This document shows, piece by piece, positions 8,915 through 17,560 of a stretch of 64,000 nucleotides of DNA. The number at the start of each line of letters is the position of its first letter. Position 1 is the stretch's first letter. The stretch is from Williamsia sp. 1135 (GTDB lineage: Bacteria; Actinomycetota; Actinomycetes; Mycobacteriales; Mycobacteriaceae). The stretch lies in contig NZ_MJEI01000074.1 in assembly GCF_002095395.1 (NCBI RefSeq), positions 1 through 64,000 of the forward strand. The letters are read 5' to 3'. Under the pieces are notes generated by a model, which made no database searches, was not told where the DNA came from, and was given only the letters and a program-made list of their open reading frames with translations. Made by a program: the position numbers and the translations under genes.

Positions 8915-10285
8915 GTGCCGAGCGATCTGGGCTTCCTCCTGCACAAGCATCCGGAGAAAGTGCAACCGTTCAACGTGTACGGAGGCACAGCGCACGTCTT
9001 CTACCCCGAGGTCACCGACGACCGGTGCACCATCGCGATGGTGCTCGAGGTCGACCCGGTCGCGCTGGTACGCGGGCGGTCTGGCTCGAACGACGGATTC
9101 GCACTGGGACAGTATGTGAACGACCGTCCGTTCGTGGCGTCGTCGCTGCTGTCGGTGGCTATGGGAAAGGTGTTCCGCTCGGCGCTGAACGGGCACTGCG
9201 CGGCGCGTGCAGATCTGGTCGACACTGAGTTACCGCTGACCATCACATTGCCTGCGGTTCCGGGTGAACCGGATGTCGTGCGCCGGCTGTTCGAGCCGAT
9301 GGGCTGGACGGTCTCCGCGGCACCGATTGAATTGGATGCCACCAGGCCTGGGTGGGGCGACGCGCCGTTGGTCTCTCTGACGCTCGAAGGCCCGATGCGC
9401 GTGACTGACGCGCTGAACCACCTCTACGTCCTGCTGCCCGTGCTCGATGACGCGAAGCACTACTGGGTCGACGACGCTGAGGTCGACAAGCTGGTCAGGG
9501 CAGGATCGGGATGGCTGGCGACGCACCCGGAGCGTGAACTCATCACGCATCGCTACCTCGCGCACCAGCGCGGGCTGAAAGATGCTGCGACCCAGCGGCT
9601 GATCGAACTGGATGACAGGCCCGTCGACGAGGCAGTGCAGGACGAGGAGTCTACTGTGCCGCGGCCGCTGGTCCGCCTGCGTCACGATGCGGTCCTCGAG
9701 GTCGTGCGTGAGCTCAGGCCGGCATCCATCGTCGACCTCGGTTGCGGTCCCGGCGCCCTGCTGGGCTCGTTGCTCGAACTGCAGGGGGTGGTGAAGGTGA
9801 TCGGCACAGAAGTGTCGGACACCTCGCTCACGAAGGCCGCGAAGCGGTTGCACGTGGCGGAGATGACCGAGCGGCAATCGGATCGGCTGTCGTTGCTGCT
9901 CTCATCACTGCAGTACGAGGACGATCGACTCGAGAACCTCGACCTGGCGATCCTCATGGAGGTCATCGAGCACATCGACCTCGATCGGCTGCCGGCTGTG
10001 GTGGCCAACGTGTTCGGCGCGATGCGACCACGTCATGTCGTGGTCACGACACCCAACGCCGAGTACAACGTGCATTATCCGGCGTTGTCGGGAGGCGGAT
10101 TTCGGCACCCCGATCACCGCTTCGAGTGGACCCGCGGTGAGTTCACCGGGTGGGCGGGATCGGTCGGCGAGGCCTACGGTTACGACGTCGTTGTGCGACC
10201 TGTGGGTGACCTCGATGACGAGGTCGGCTCACCGACGCAGATGTCTGTGTTCAGTCGGCGCGCCGACTCGGGGGTCAGCGCATGA
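8915..10285 (+). CDS. hen1: Bacterial Hen1: 3'-terminal RNA ribose 2'-O-methyltransferase (frameshifted N-terminus)
   Basis: 456 residues in this frame. The N-terminal Hen1-specific domain begins at SDLGFLLHKHPEK. The SAM methyltransferase domain follows (IVDLGCGPGALLG near residue 270), with the metal-binding MEVIEHID and the downstream HPDHRFEW. It adds a 2'-O-methyl to the repaired RNA end and works with Pnkp, whose ATG overlaps its stop. The usual first residues of the family (MLLTI...) are encoded at 8872 but in a different frame; one extra base near 8904-8914 (ggcctttg) separates them. Either the gene is frameshifted or translation begins at the GTG at 8915 without the first beta strand. 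Deletion of one base would restore a family-like start. Confidence 0.88.
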   Translation: MPSDLGFLLHKHPEKVQPFNVYGGTAHVFYPEVTDDRCTIAMVLEVDPVALVRGRSGSNDGFALGQYVNDRPFVASSLLSVAMGKVFRSALNGHCAARADLVDTELPLTITLPAVPGEPDVVRRLFEPMGWTVSAAPIELDATRPGWGDAPLVSLTLEGPMRVTDALNHLYVLLPVLDDAKHYWVDDAEVDKLVRAGSGWLATHPERELITHRYLAHQRGLKDAATQRLIELDDRPVDEAVQDEESTVPRPLVRLRHDAVLEVVRELRPASIVDLGCGPGALLGSLLELQGVVKVIGTEVSDTSLTKAAKRLHVAEMTERQSDRLSLLLSSLQYEDDRLENLDLAILMEVIEHIDLDRLPAVVANVFGAMRPRHVVVTTPNAEYNVHYPALSGGGFRHPDHRFEWTRGEFTGWAGSVGEAYGYDVVVRPVGDLDDEVGSPTQMSVFSRRADSGVSA

Positions 10286-12774
10286 GCGAGTTGAGCATTC
10301 CCGAACTGTCTCTGGTCGTTCTCGTCGGTACGAGCGGGTCGGGCAAGTCGACGTTCGCCGCCGATCACTTCGCGTCGACGGAAGTGGTGTCCAGCGACGC
10401 CTGCCGCGCGATGGTCTCCGACGATCCGAACGACCAGGCCGCGACGTCGGACGCGTTCGCCCTGCTCGAGTTCATCGCGGGCAAACGCCTCGATCGTGGT
10501 CGTCTGACGGCGATCGATGCGACCAACGTGCAGCCCTCGTCCCGAAAGTCGTTGCTCGCGCTGGCCAAGGACCACGACGTGCTGCCGGTGGCGATCGTCT
10601 TGGACCTGCCACCCGCGGTGGCGTTGGAGCGCAATGTGTCTCGACCTGGCCGGGACTTCGGCGCCCACGTGATCAAGCGTCAGCACGATCAATTGCGGCG
10701 GTCCCTGCGCAGCCTCAAACGCGAGGAATTTCGCACGATCCACGTGCTGGACTCGGCCGAGGCCGTCGCGGAGGCGTCGATCGTTCGAACCAGGCTGTTC
10801 AATGATCAGCGTGACCAACATGGTCCGTTCGATGTGATCGGCGACGTACACGGATGTCGCGCGGAACTGGAAACGTTGCTCACCTCCCTGGGCTACCTGA
10901 TCACGCGCGACGACAGCGGTCGCCCGGTCGACGCGTCGCACCCGGCCGGTCGGCGAGCGGTCTTCGTCGGCGATCTGGTGGATCGTGGACCGGACTCCGC
11001 AGGCGTGCTCCGTCTGGTGATGGGGATGGTCCGAAGTGACAGTGCGCTCTGTGTATCGGGCAATCACAAAGCGAAACTCGTTCGTGCGCTGGGGCGAAAA
11101 GACGTCAAGCCAACCCATGGTCTGCAGGAGACACTCGATCAGCTTGCAACCGAGGACGAGTCGTTTGTCAGCTCGGTACGTCGGTTCTGCGACGGGCTCG
11201 TCGCTCACTATGTGCTCGACGACGGCAAACTAGTTGTCGCGCACGCCGGTCTGAAGGAGAAATACCACGGTCGGGCGTCGGGTCGGGTGCGGGCGTTCGC
11301 CTTGTACGGCGACACCAGCGGTGAAACCGACGAGTTCGGGATGCCGGTTCGTTACCCGTGGGCCGATGACTACCGTGGTTCGGCAATGGTGCTGTACGGG
11401 CACACCCCGGTGCCGGAGACCGAGTGGATCAACAACACGTGCCTGGACACCGGTTGTGTGTTCGGCGGTAGCTTGACCGCGCTGCGCTATCCAGAACGCG
11501 AGGTCGTCTCGGTGCCGGCGACAACCACATACTACGAACCGGTGCGTCCGCCGGCTCCGCCGGAACGTGATCCGGAGGTCTTGACCCTGACCGACATCCT
11601 CGGTCACCGCGTGATCGAAACCCGGCACATGGGGCGCCTGTCGCTGCGTGAGGAGAACGCGGCCGGCGCTCTGGAAGGGATGAGCCGGTTCGCGATTGCC
11701 CCTGCGCAGCTGATCTACCTGCCGCCGACGATGTCGCCGGTTGACAGCTCGTCGCGGGACGGCGTCCTCGAGCATCCGGACGAGGCCTTCAGTCACTACG
11801 CGAAGCGGGCTGTCGACCGCGTCATCTGCGAGGAAAAGCACATGGGGTCGCGCGCCATCGTGCGCGTCGCCGCCGACGGAACCGGCGTCATCTATTCTCG
11901 GACCGGCCGGGCGTTCTTCGATGCCGACCGGCAGGCGGTGGTGTTGACGCGGATCGCTGATGCCCTTGCCAGAGCTGGTATCTGGACAGAACTTGCGGCA
12001 AGCTGGTTGCTGCTGGACACCGAGATGCTGCCGTGGACGGCAAAGGCCGAGGCCATGGTCCGCAGTCAGTACGCAAAGGTCGGTGCGGCCGCCACGACCT
12101 CGCTTCCCGCCGCAATCGACGTGCTCGAGGCTGCCGCGGCTCGCGGCGCCGACGTCGGAGATCTGCTCGCTCGAACGCGGTCGCGGGCCGTCAACGCCGA
12201 GCGCTTCGTCGACTCATACCGCCGCTACGTGCAGCCGATCGACAACCCGCTGGGCATTCAGGTGGCACCCTTTCAACTACTCGCCAGTGACGCGGGCACA
12301 TACGAGACGCGGGACCACCTTTGGCACCTCGAGATCGTAGATCGCTTGGTGGACAACGACCCTGAATTGTTCAGGACCACCAGGCGAATCCTGGTCGAGA
12401 CCACCGACGGGACATCGTGTGCGGCAGGAGTGGCGTGGTGGGACGACCTCACCTCAGGCGGTGGCGAAGGCATGGTCGTCAAGCCGCTCAGCAATCTGGT
12501 TCGCGGCCCGAAAGGCCTGGTACAGCCGGGACTCAAGGTCCGTGGACCAGAGTATCTGCGCATCATCTACGGCGCCGACTACACCGACCCGAACACACTG
12601 GCCCGGCTCAAGCAGCGCAATCTCGGCCACAAGCGGTCGATGGCTCTGCGCGAGTACGCCCTTGGACTTGAGGCTGTCAGTCGTGCCGTTGCAGGCGAAC
12701 CGGTTTGGCAGGTCCACCAGTGTGTGTTCGGTGTTCTCGCCATGGAGTCAGAACCCGTCGATCCGCGGCTCTGA
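10282..12774 (+). CDS. pnkp: Pnkp: polynucleotide kinase-phosphatase-ligase of RNA repair
   Basis: An 830-residue three-domain RNA repair enzyme. The N-terminal 5'-kinase has the P-loop GTSGSGKST at about 12-20. The central metallophosphatase carries GDVHGC, GDLVDRGPDS, SGNHK, AHAGL and YGHTPV. The C-terminal nucleotidyltransferase/ligase has Lys519 in the KxxG motif KHMG. Together with Hen1 it heals, methylates and seals RNAs cut by ribotoxins. The gene overlaps hen1 by ATGA, the standard arrangement of this operon. All three active sites look intact. The final residues read into the intergenic gap before the convergent GlxA-type gene. Confidence 0.95.
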   Translation: MSELSIPELSLVVLVGTSGSGKSTFAADHFASTEVVSSDACRAMVSDDPNDQAATSDAFALLEFIAGKRLDRGRLTAIDATNVQPSSRKSLLALAKDHDVLPVAIVLDLPPAVALERNVSRPGRDFGAHVIKRQHDQLRRSLRSLKREEFRTIHVLDSAEAVAEASIVRTRLFNDQRDQHGPFDVIGDVHGCRAELETLLTSLGYLITRDDSGRPVDASHPAGRRAVFVGDLVDRGPDSAGVLRLVMGMVRSDSALCVSGNHKAKLVRALGRKDVKPTHGLQETLDQLATEDESFVSSVRRFCDGLVAHYVLDDGKLVVAHAGLKEKYHGRASGRVRAFALYGDTSGETDEFGMPVRYPWADDYRGSAMVLYGHTPVPETEWINNTCLDTGCVFGGSLTALRYPEREVVSVPATTTYYEPVRPPAPPERDPEVLTLTDILGHRVIETRHMGRLSLREENAAGALEGMSRFAIAPAQLIYLPPTMSPVDSSSRDGVLEHPDEAFSHYAKRAVDRVICEEKHMGSRAIVRVAADGTGVIYSRTGRAFFDADRQAVVLTRIADALARAGIWTELAASWLLLDTEMLPWTAKAEAMVRSQYAKVGAAATTSLPAAIDVLEAAAARGADVGDLLARTRSRAVNAERFVDSYRRYVQPIDNPLGIQVAPFQLLASDAGTYETRDHLWHLEIVDRLVDNDPELFRTTRRILVETTDGTSCAAGVAWWDDLTSGGGEGMVVKPLSNLVRGPKGLVQPGLKVRGPEYLRIIYGADYTDPNTLARLKQRNLGHKRSMALREYALGLEAVSRAVAGEPVWQVHQCVFGVLAMESEPVDPRL

Positions 12775-12776
12775 CC

Positions 12777-13772
12777 CTAGAGGTCACCCGGAACACCCCT
12801 GAACGTCGCCCGGTACGCACTCGGTGGCACACCGACCACGGACTGGAAGTGTTGGCGTAGGGCGGCTGCGGTGCCGAGTCCTGAGGCGGCCGCGACCCGG
12901 TCGATGGGGAGGTCGGTCTGTTCGAGCAGTTCACGGGCGTGGTCGAGGCGCTGCGCGGTGAGCCACTGCATGGGTGAGAGCCCGGTTTCCTCACGAAATC
13001 GTCGGGTGAAGGTGCGCGTGCTCATCGCGCTCACGGCGGCCAGATCGGTGAGGCCGATCGGCTGGTCTAGCCGTTCCAGCGCCCAGGCTCGCGCAGCCGC
13101 GGTCACGGCGCTCCGCGGATCCGGTACGAGACTCTCGATGTACTGGGCCTGACCACCTTCGCGGTGTGGGGGCGTGACCGTCCCGCGTGCGACGTCGTTG
13201 GCCACTGCCGACCCGTGGTCCGTTCTGACCATGTGCAGGCACAGGTCCAGGCCGGCAGCTACCCCGGCAGACGTCAGCACGTTGTCACAATCGGTGAACA
13301 GCACGTTGGGGTCGAGGGTGACGTGGGGGAACAAACGTCGGAAGTCGTCGGTGGAGCGCCAATGGGTGGTCGCTCGCCGCCCATCCAGCATCCCTGCCGC
13401 GGCCAATACGAAAGAGCCTGTGCAGATGGACGCCATTCGGGTTCCCGGGCGAATGAAGCTGAGGGCCTCCGCGAGGTTCTGGTCGATTCGACCCTGGGTG
13501 GGGGCGGCGTAGTCCTCATCCGAAGCAGGAATGACCACGGTGTCAGCGGAGGCCAGATACTCGGGGCCCTTGAGGATTTCGACTGAGAAGTCGGTGTCGG
13601 TGCGTATCAGCCCGGGCGCCGGGGTGACCGTGATGACGTCGTACAGGGGTGTGACGCCGCGGGACCGTGCCTGTCCGAAGATGCGATGCGGAATCCCGAG
13701 TTTCAGCGGGATGAGCCCGTCTCGTGCGAGAACCACGACGCGATGGCGAGGCGGGGCCGAGTGCGTAGGCAT
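12777..13772 (-). CDS. GlxA-family (DJ-1/PfpI + AraC) transcriptional regulator
   Basis: A 331-residue regulator. The N-terminal DJ-1/PfpI-like amidotransferase fold includes ASICTGSFVLAAAG, with a cysteine at the position of the class-I nucleophile, and GRRATTHW. The C-terminal AraC-type double helix-turn-helix lies at about 230-325 (SMSTRTFTRRFREETG, then GLGTAAALRQHFQ). The ATG at 13772 is preferred over an upstream in-frame ATG at 13844 because the domain begins directly after it. It is divergent from a quinone reductase gene 98 bases away, which it probably controls. The effector is unknown. Confidence 0.88.
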   Translation of the reverse strand: MPTHSAPPRHRVVVLARDGLIPLKLGIPHRIFGQARSRGVTPLYDVITVTPAPGLIRTDTDFSVEILKGPEYLASADTVVIPASDEDYAAPTQGRIDQNLAEALSFIRPGTRMASICTGSFVLAAAGMLDGRRATTHWRSTDDFRRLFPHVTLDPNVLFTDCDNVLTSAGVAAGLDLCLHMVRTDHGSAVANDVARGTVTPPHREGGQAQYIESLVPDPRSAVTAAARAWALERLDQPIGLTDLAAVSAMSTRTFTRRFREETGLSPMQWLTAQRLDHARELLEQTDLPIDRVAAASGLGTAAALRQHFQSVVGVPPSAYRATFRGVPGDL

Positions 13773-13870
13773 GGCTCGATCGTTGCACATGTTGTCCCGC
13801 GGGCCACTCGCACGCGATGTGCTGCCGGCCCAGACTGGAGACACCGGCTCACCGAAGGAAGGAAACGCCG

Positions 13871-14713
13871 ATGAAGGTGCTGTGGGTGTTCGCCCATCCG
13901 GAGCAGGCGTCCCTCAGTGGCGCTCTGTTCGCCGAAGGCAGGGAAGCGCTGAGGGATTCGGGGCACAGGATCGAGACATCGGATCTGTACGCGATGAAAT
14001 GGAAAGCTGCTGTCGACGCAGACGACTACGAGAACCCAGGCGATGAGAACCAAGGCGATGGGCGACTCGTGGTCACGCAGGCGTCGCGCCAGGCCTATGA
14101 GCGTGGACTGCTGAGCCCTGATGTTCGGGCCGAGCTCGCGAAACTCGCGTGGGCGGACGTGATCGTCGTGCAGTTCCCGCTGTGGTGGTACAGCGTTCCG
14201 GCCATTCTCAAAGGCTGGTTCGATCGGGTCTTCGTGAAGGGGTTCGCCTACGGGGTGGGCGATCCCGCACATCCCGGTAGGACGCTGCGGTACGGCGACG
14301 GCGCACTGGCCGGTAAACGGGTCCTGACAGTCGTGACCATCGGCAGCCCCGAGAAAGCGCTCGGCCCGCGGGGCATCAACGGGCAACTCGACCAGCTGTT
14401 GTTCCCATTGCTCCACGGCACGTTCTGGTATGTCGGTCTCACCGTACTCGACCCGGTGTGTGTATTCGGCGCAGACAGACTGAGCAACAGTGGGTTCCAG
14501 GCGGCGGCGGAGCTGCTGCGGACCCGCCTGGCGGGCATCGCGACCGCGGAACCCATTCCATACCGATATCAGAACCGCGGCGACTACGACGACGACCTGG
14601 TCCTGTTGCCTGATCATGCTGCAGGCAGAACGGGTCTCGGGGTCCACGTCGATCAGTCAGCCCTCTTCGGGCAAGAGGTTTCTCCGGTCGAGCACGTAGA
14701 GCAGACCGAGTGA
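13871..14713 (+). CDS. NAD(P)H quinone oxidoreductase, flavodoxin fold (NQO1/MdaB-like)
   Basis: A 280-residue flavodoxin-fold reductase of the NQO1/MdaB group, which transfers two electrons from NAD(P)H to quinones or similar electrophiles. Flavin-binding features include AHPEQASLSGAL at residues 7-18 and QFPLWWYSVPAILKGWFDRVF near 105. The ATG at 13871 follows a clear GAAGGAAGG ribosome binding site. It is longer than typical family members (about 200-260 residues) because of a C-terminal tail, and its last 57 bases overlap the convergent cydB gene. The divergent GlxA-type regulator suggests induction by an electrophile or oxidative signal (inference). Confidence 0.85.
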   Translation: MKVLWVFAHPEQASLSGALFAEGREALRDSGHRIETSDLYAMKWKAAVDADDYENPGDENQGDGRLVVTQASRQAYERGLLSPDVRAELAKLAWADVIVVQFPLWWYSVPAILKGWFDRVFVKGFAYGVGDPAHPGRTLRYGDGALAGKRVLTVVTIGSPEKALGPRGINGQLDQLLFPLLHGTFWYVGLTVLDPVCVFGADRLSNSGFQAAAELLRTRLAGIATAEPIPYRYQNRGDYDDDLVLLPDHAAGRTGLGVHVDQSALFGQEVSPVEHVEQTE

Positions 14714-15658
14714 CGGCAAGACGAGGAGTCCAGCCGCGATCGTCGCTATCAGCAAGGCGCCGAGGGTGCCGGAGGGTGCGGCAGCCTCGCTGACAGTGAC
14801 ACTTTCGGGCAGCAGATAGGGAGTTTGCGCGACGCCGAAGGCGACCATCGCGGCGCCCACTGCCGCGTACGACAGCCATTGCGGGAAACGGTTGTCTCGC
14901 CGAATGATCAGCACGAGTGACGCGACACCGCACAGCCCGGACAGAATCATCAGGGGGAGAGCCCTGGACGTCAGACCGTCGAACAGATACGTGGCGTACT
15001 CCCGCAGCACGAAGATGCCTGCTGTGAAAGCGATTCCGGCAACGATGGCTGCACCGATGGCACGCTTGCGGAAGTACTCTGTCATCTCGTCGTCGCCGAG
15101 CCGGTGAGCATCACAGATGAGATTGACCGCGGCGAGATATGCCGCGACGATCACGGCGAGAACCCCGCCGAGGATGGATACCGGGTTCATCCAGCTCGCG
15201 AACGGATCACCGGCCCGGCCGCCTGGCGGAACGTGCCCGGATGCGATCGAACCGATCACGGCTCCGAGGCAATACGGGACGAGGACCGACGACGCCGCGA
15301 ACATTGCACCGAAGGTGCGCTGGTCGCGGGTGCGCAGGACTGCTTTCCGAAACGCAAAACTCGACCCGCGGAGCACGATCCCGAACGCGGCGATGGACAG
15401 CGGCACGAACAACGTCAGCGTGATCGATGCGTACACCTGAGGAAACGCGGTCCACAGCACCACGAAACTGAAGATCAGCCAGACGTGATTGGCCTCCCAC
15501 ACCGGCCCGATGGAACGGTCGATGAGCTCACGGGGCCGTGCGCCTTTGCGGGTCCCTCCTGCGACGAGGTCCCAGAATCCGGCCCCGAAGTCGGCGCCAC
15601 CGAGCATCGCGTAGGCCACGATGCCGATCATCAGGACGATCGCGATCAGCGAACTCAT
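14657..15658 (-). CDS. cydB: Cytochrome bd oxidase subunit II
   Basis: A 333-residue polytopic membrane protein with about eight to nine transmembrane segments. The conserved N-terminal pattern GGADFGAGFWDLVAGG is present, as is the WEANHVWLIF motif near residue 54. With CydA it forms the quinol oxidase that reduces oxygen to water at high affinity. Its ATG overlaps the cydA stop by four bases, so the pair is coupled. No cydDC exporter genes follow in the window; the next gene is the convergent quinone reductase, whose 3' end overlaps. Confidence 0.93.
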   Translation of the reverse strand: MSSLIAIVLMIGIVAYAMLGGADFGAGFWDLVAGGTRKGARPRELIDRSIGPVWEANHVWLIFSFVVLWTAFPQVYASITLTLFVPLSIAAFGIVLRGSSFAFRKAVLRTRDQRTFGAMFAASSVLVPYCLGAVIGSIASGHVPPGGRAGDPFASWMNPVSILGGVLAVIVAAYLAAVNLICDAHRLGDDEMTEYFRKRAIGAAIVAGIAFTAGIFVLREYATYLFDGLTSRALPLMILSGLCGVASLVLIIRRDNRFPQWLSYAAVGAAMVAFGVAQTPYLLPESVTVSEAAAPSGTLGALLIATIAAGLLVLPSLGLLYVLDRRNLLPEEG

Positions 15659-17106
15659 CGGTCGGGCACCGTCGGAGCGGGTTCCGATTCATCGGCCCCG
15701 GAGGCATCACTCGGTCCGTACGGAACACCGACGTCGTCCTCGGTCTGCTCGGCCTCATCGGCAGCGCGGAACCGCTTGGTCATGTGCCTGAGCACCAGAA
15801 TCGTCGTGACGCCGAGAGCCAGGTAGATCACGAACACCGCGATGAACGTGAGCCACACGCTGGTGTTGGCGGTCGCCGCGTCCTCGACCTTCATGAAGTT
15901 GTAGACGATCCACGGTTGCCTGCCGACTTCGGAGACGATCCAGCCCGCCTCCATGGTGATCACGGCCAGGACTCCGCAGCACGCCGCGATCCGCAGGAAC
16001 CACTTGCTCTGCGGCATGTCTTTCCTGAAGACCCAGCAGGCGGCGTACCAGAGCGCAATCAGCAACAAGAACGAACCGAGACCCACCATCACATCCCAGG
16101 CCAGATGCACCACGTTGGCCTGGTGAAAGGAAGGGCGGTCGCCTTCGGGGAAACTCTTCAATCCCTGTACGACGGTGGACGTGCCAGATGAGGGATCGGA
16201 CAGGATCGACGCCACCCCTGGTATCGGGATCCCGCCGCGCACGTTGCCGTCCTCGTCGAGGTAGCCGAGCAATGTCTCCGGCACGTCGCTGCTGGTTTCG
16301 GGGACGATTTCCATCGCCGCGAACTTCATGGGCTGATTGGTGTACACCCACCGGGCCAGGGCGTCCCCGATGGCCATTTGCGGGACCATCGCCGCGCTCG
16401 CGACCGTGAACGGGATGATGAATCCGATGCGGTGATAGCGGTCGCGTCTGCCGCGGAGCATGCCGACCGCGTAGACGGACGCAACCAGGAATCCGCCGAC
16501 GACGTAGGCGGCCACGATCATGTGCGCCGACTGCAACGGCATCGACTTGTTGAAGATGACTTCGAGCGGGTCGACCTCCGTCACATTGCCGGCGGCGTCG
16601 AGTGTGAATCCGGACGGCGTGTTCATCCAGGCATTGGCGGCGATGACGGATGCGCTGCCCAGGACGCCGGACAGGACGATGGGAATCCCGGTGATGAAGT
16701 GTGTCCAGGGCTTCAGCCGTTTCCAGCCGTAGATGTAGATGGCCACGAAGATCGCTTCGAGGAAGAAGAACAAACCTTCGAAGGCAAACGGTATCCCGAA
16801 CGCCTCGCCCCATTTGCCCATGAATCGTGGCCAGAGCAAACCGAATTCGAACGAGAGGACCGTCCCGGTCACCGCGCCGACGGCGAAGGTCACCGCCATG
16901 TACTTCGACCATCGCTGGGCGAGCCGCATCGCGTCGGCATCTCCGTGACGGATGCCGCGATAGTTCGCGATGAGCGTCATGAACGCCCACGAGACCCCGA
17001 GCGGAACCAGGATGATGTGGAACGCCAGGGTGAAGGCCATCTGCGAGCGTGCCCAGGGGAGGGGGTCGACCGTCGGCAATGCCAGGACGAGTTGCGACGT
17101 GCTCAC
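15655..17106 (-). CDS. cydA: Cytochrome bd oxidase subunit I
   Basis: A 483-residue haem-bearing subunit of the bd quinol oxidase. Expected features are the N-terminal SQMAFTLAFH (His30, haem ligand region), the QSAHMIVAAY histidine, QPMKFAAME with a ligand methionine, and the diagnostic GWIVSEVGRQPW motif. The Q-loop is short, as in the cyanide-insensitive CioA subfamily. The C-terminus ends in an acidic, proline-rich tail of about 40 residues. It is transcribed with cydB through an ATGA overlap. A small inverted repeat lies 46 bases upstream of the start. Confidence 0.93.
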   Translation of the reverse strand: MSTSQLVLALPTVDPLPWARSQMAFTLAFHIILVPLGVSWAFMTLIANYRGIRHGDADAMRLAQRWSKYMAVTFAVGAVTGTVLSFEFGLLWPRFMGKWGEAFGIPFAFEGLFFFLEAIFVAIYIYGWKRLKPWTHFITGIPIVLSGVLGSASVIAANAWMNTPSGFTLDAAGNVTEVDPLEVIFNKSMPLQSAHMIVAAYVVGGFLVASVYAVGMLRGRRDRYHRIGFIIPFTVASAAMVPQMAIGDALARWVYTNQPMKFAAMEIVPETSSDVPETLLGYLDEDGNVRGGIPIPGVASILSDPSSGTSTVVQGLKSFPEGDRPSFHQANVVHLAWDVMVGLGSFLLLIALWYAACWVFRKDMPQSKWFLRIAACCGVLAVITMEAGWIVSEVGRQPWIVYNFMKVEDAATANTSVWLTFIAVFVIYLALGVTTILVLRHMTKRFRAADEAEQTEDDVGVPYGPSDASGADESEPAPTVPDR

Positions 17107-17151
17107 GACCGGGTCCTCCCGTTCCCGCGCAGACCGATCTGGGCGGACAGG

Positions 17152-17164
17152 ATGTTTCTAACAT
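17152..17164. promoter_or_regulatory. Inverted repeat ATGTT-TCT-AACAT upstream of cydA
   Basis: A perfect 5-bp inverted repeat with a 3-base centre, 46 bases upstream of the cydA start. Position and symmetry fit an operator or the edge of the cydAB promoter, but the half-sites are short and chance is a real possibility. Confidence 0.3.
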
Positions 17165-17227
17165 GAACTGCTTCGGCGCGCCGGATGTCGCAATTTTCGG
17201 GGGTGAAGCCTCGCCGACGGGCAGCCG

Positions 17228-17560
17228 TCAGCGACCCGGGAGCACGTCGCTGACAGGAGTGTTCTGCCCCGCGGCGAGCCACCAGCGGTCGTCATGCTTG
17301 ACGAGCACGTACATCGTCATCTCGGAGAACCCCTCGGGATCGTCTGCCCCGTCGGCCAGTGATGCCTGCCGTCTGATCTGCGCCACCACGACATCTGGCG
17401 CAGGTGAGATCCGCTGTACGAGCTCGAATCGCGACGGGGGAGCCACGGCGATTTCGCCGCCCATCATCGAACGATGGATCGAGTTGAGGTCGGTGTATCC
17501 CTGCAGAACCCGACCTTTCGGAGAGCCCCAGAGGAGATCGTCGGCAAAGTCAAGCCCCGT
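17228..17560 (-). pseudogene. 5'-truncated NTF2/SnoaL-like (SgcJ/EcaC-type) remnant
   Basis: 111 codons in frame directly behind the stop of the upstream LLM gene. They read DFADDLLWGSPKGRV, then LNSIHRSMMGGEI, SRFELVQRIS and DDRWWLAAGQNTPVSD, the middle and C-terminal signature of SgcJ/EcaC-type NTF2-like proteins (usually about 130-150 residues). No ATG, GTG or TTG precedes the first conserved residues; the first ATG gives only a 79-residue tail at 17228-17467. The N-terminal helix region is missing, so this looks like a gene that lost its 5' end. A deletion joining it to the LLM gene end is the simplest explanation. A short protein from 17467 cannot be excluded. Confidence 0.65.

Noticed and set aside
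10180-11208. 342-codon minus-strand frame opposite hen1/pnkp
   Set aside because: Antisense shadow; the plus strand carries intact Pnkp kinase and phosphatase motifs.
15104-15826. Long plus-strand reading frame opposite cydB/cydA
   Set aside because: It is the antisense shadow of the membrane oxidase genes; its amino-acid sequence is Arg/His/Asp-rich and shows no domain.
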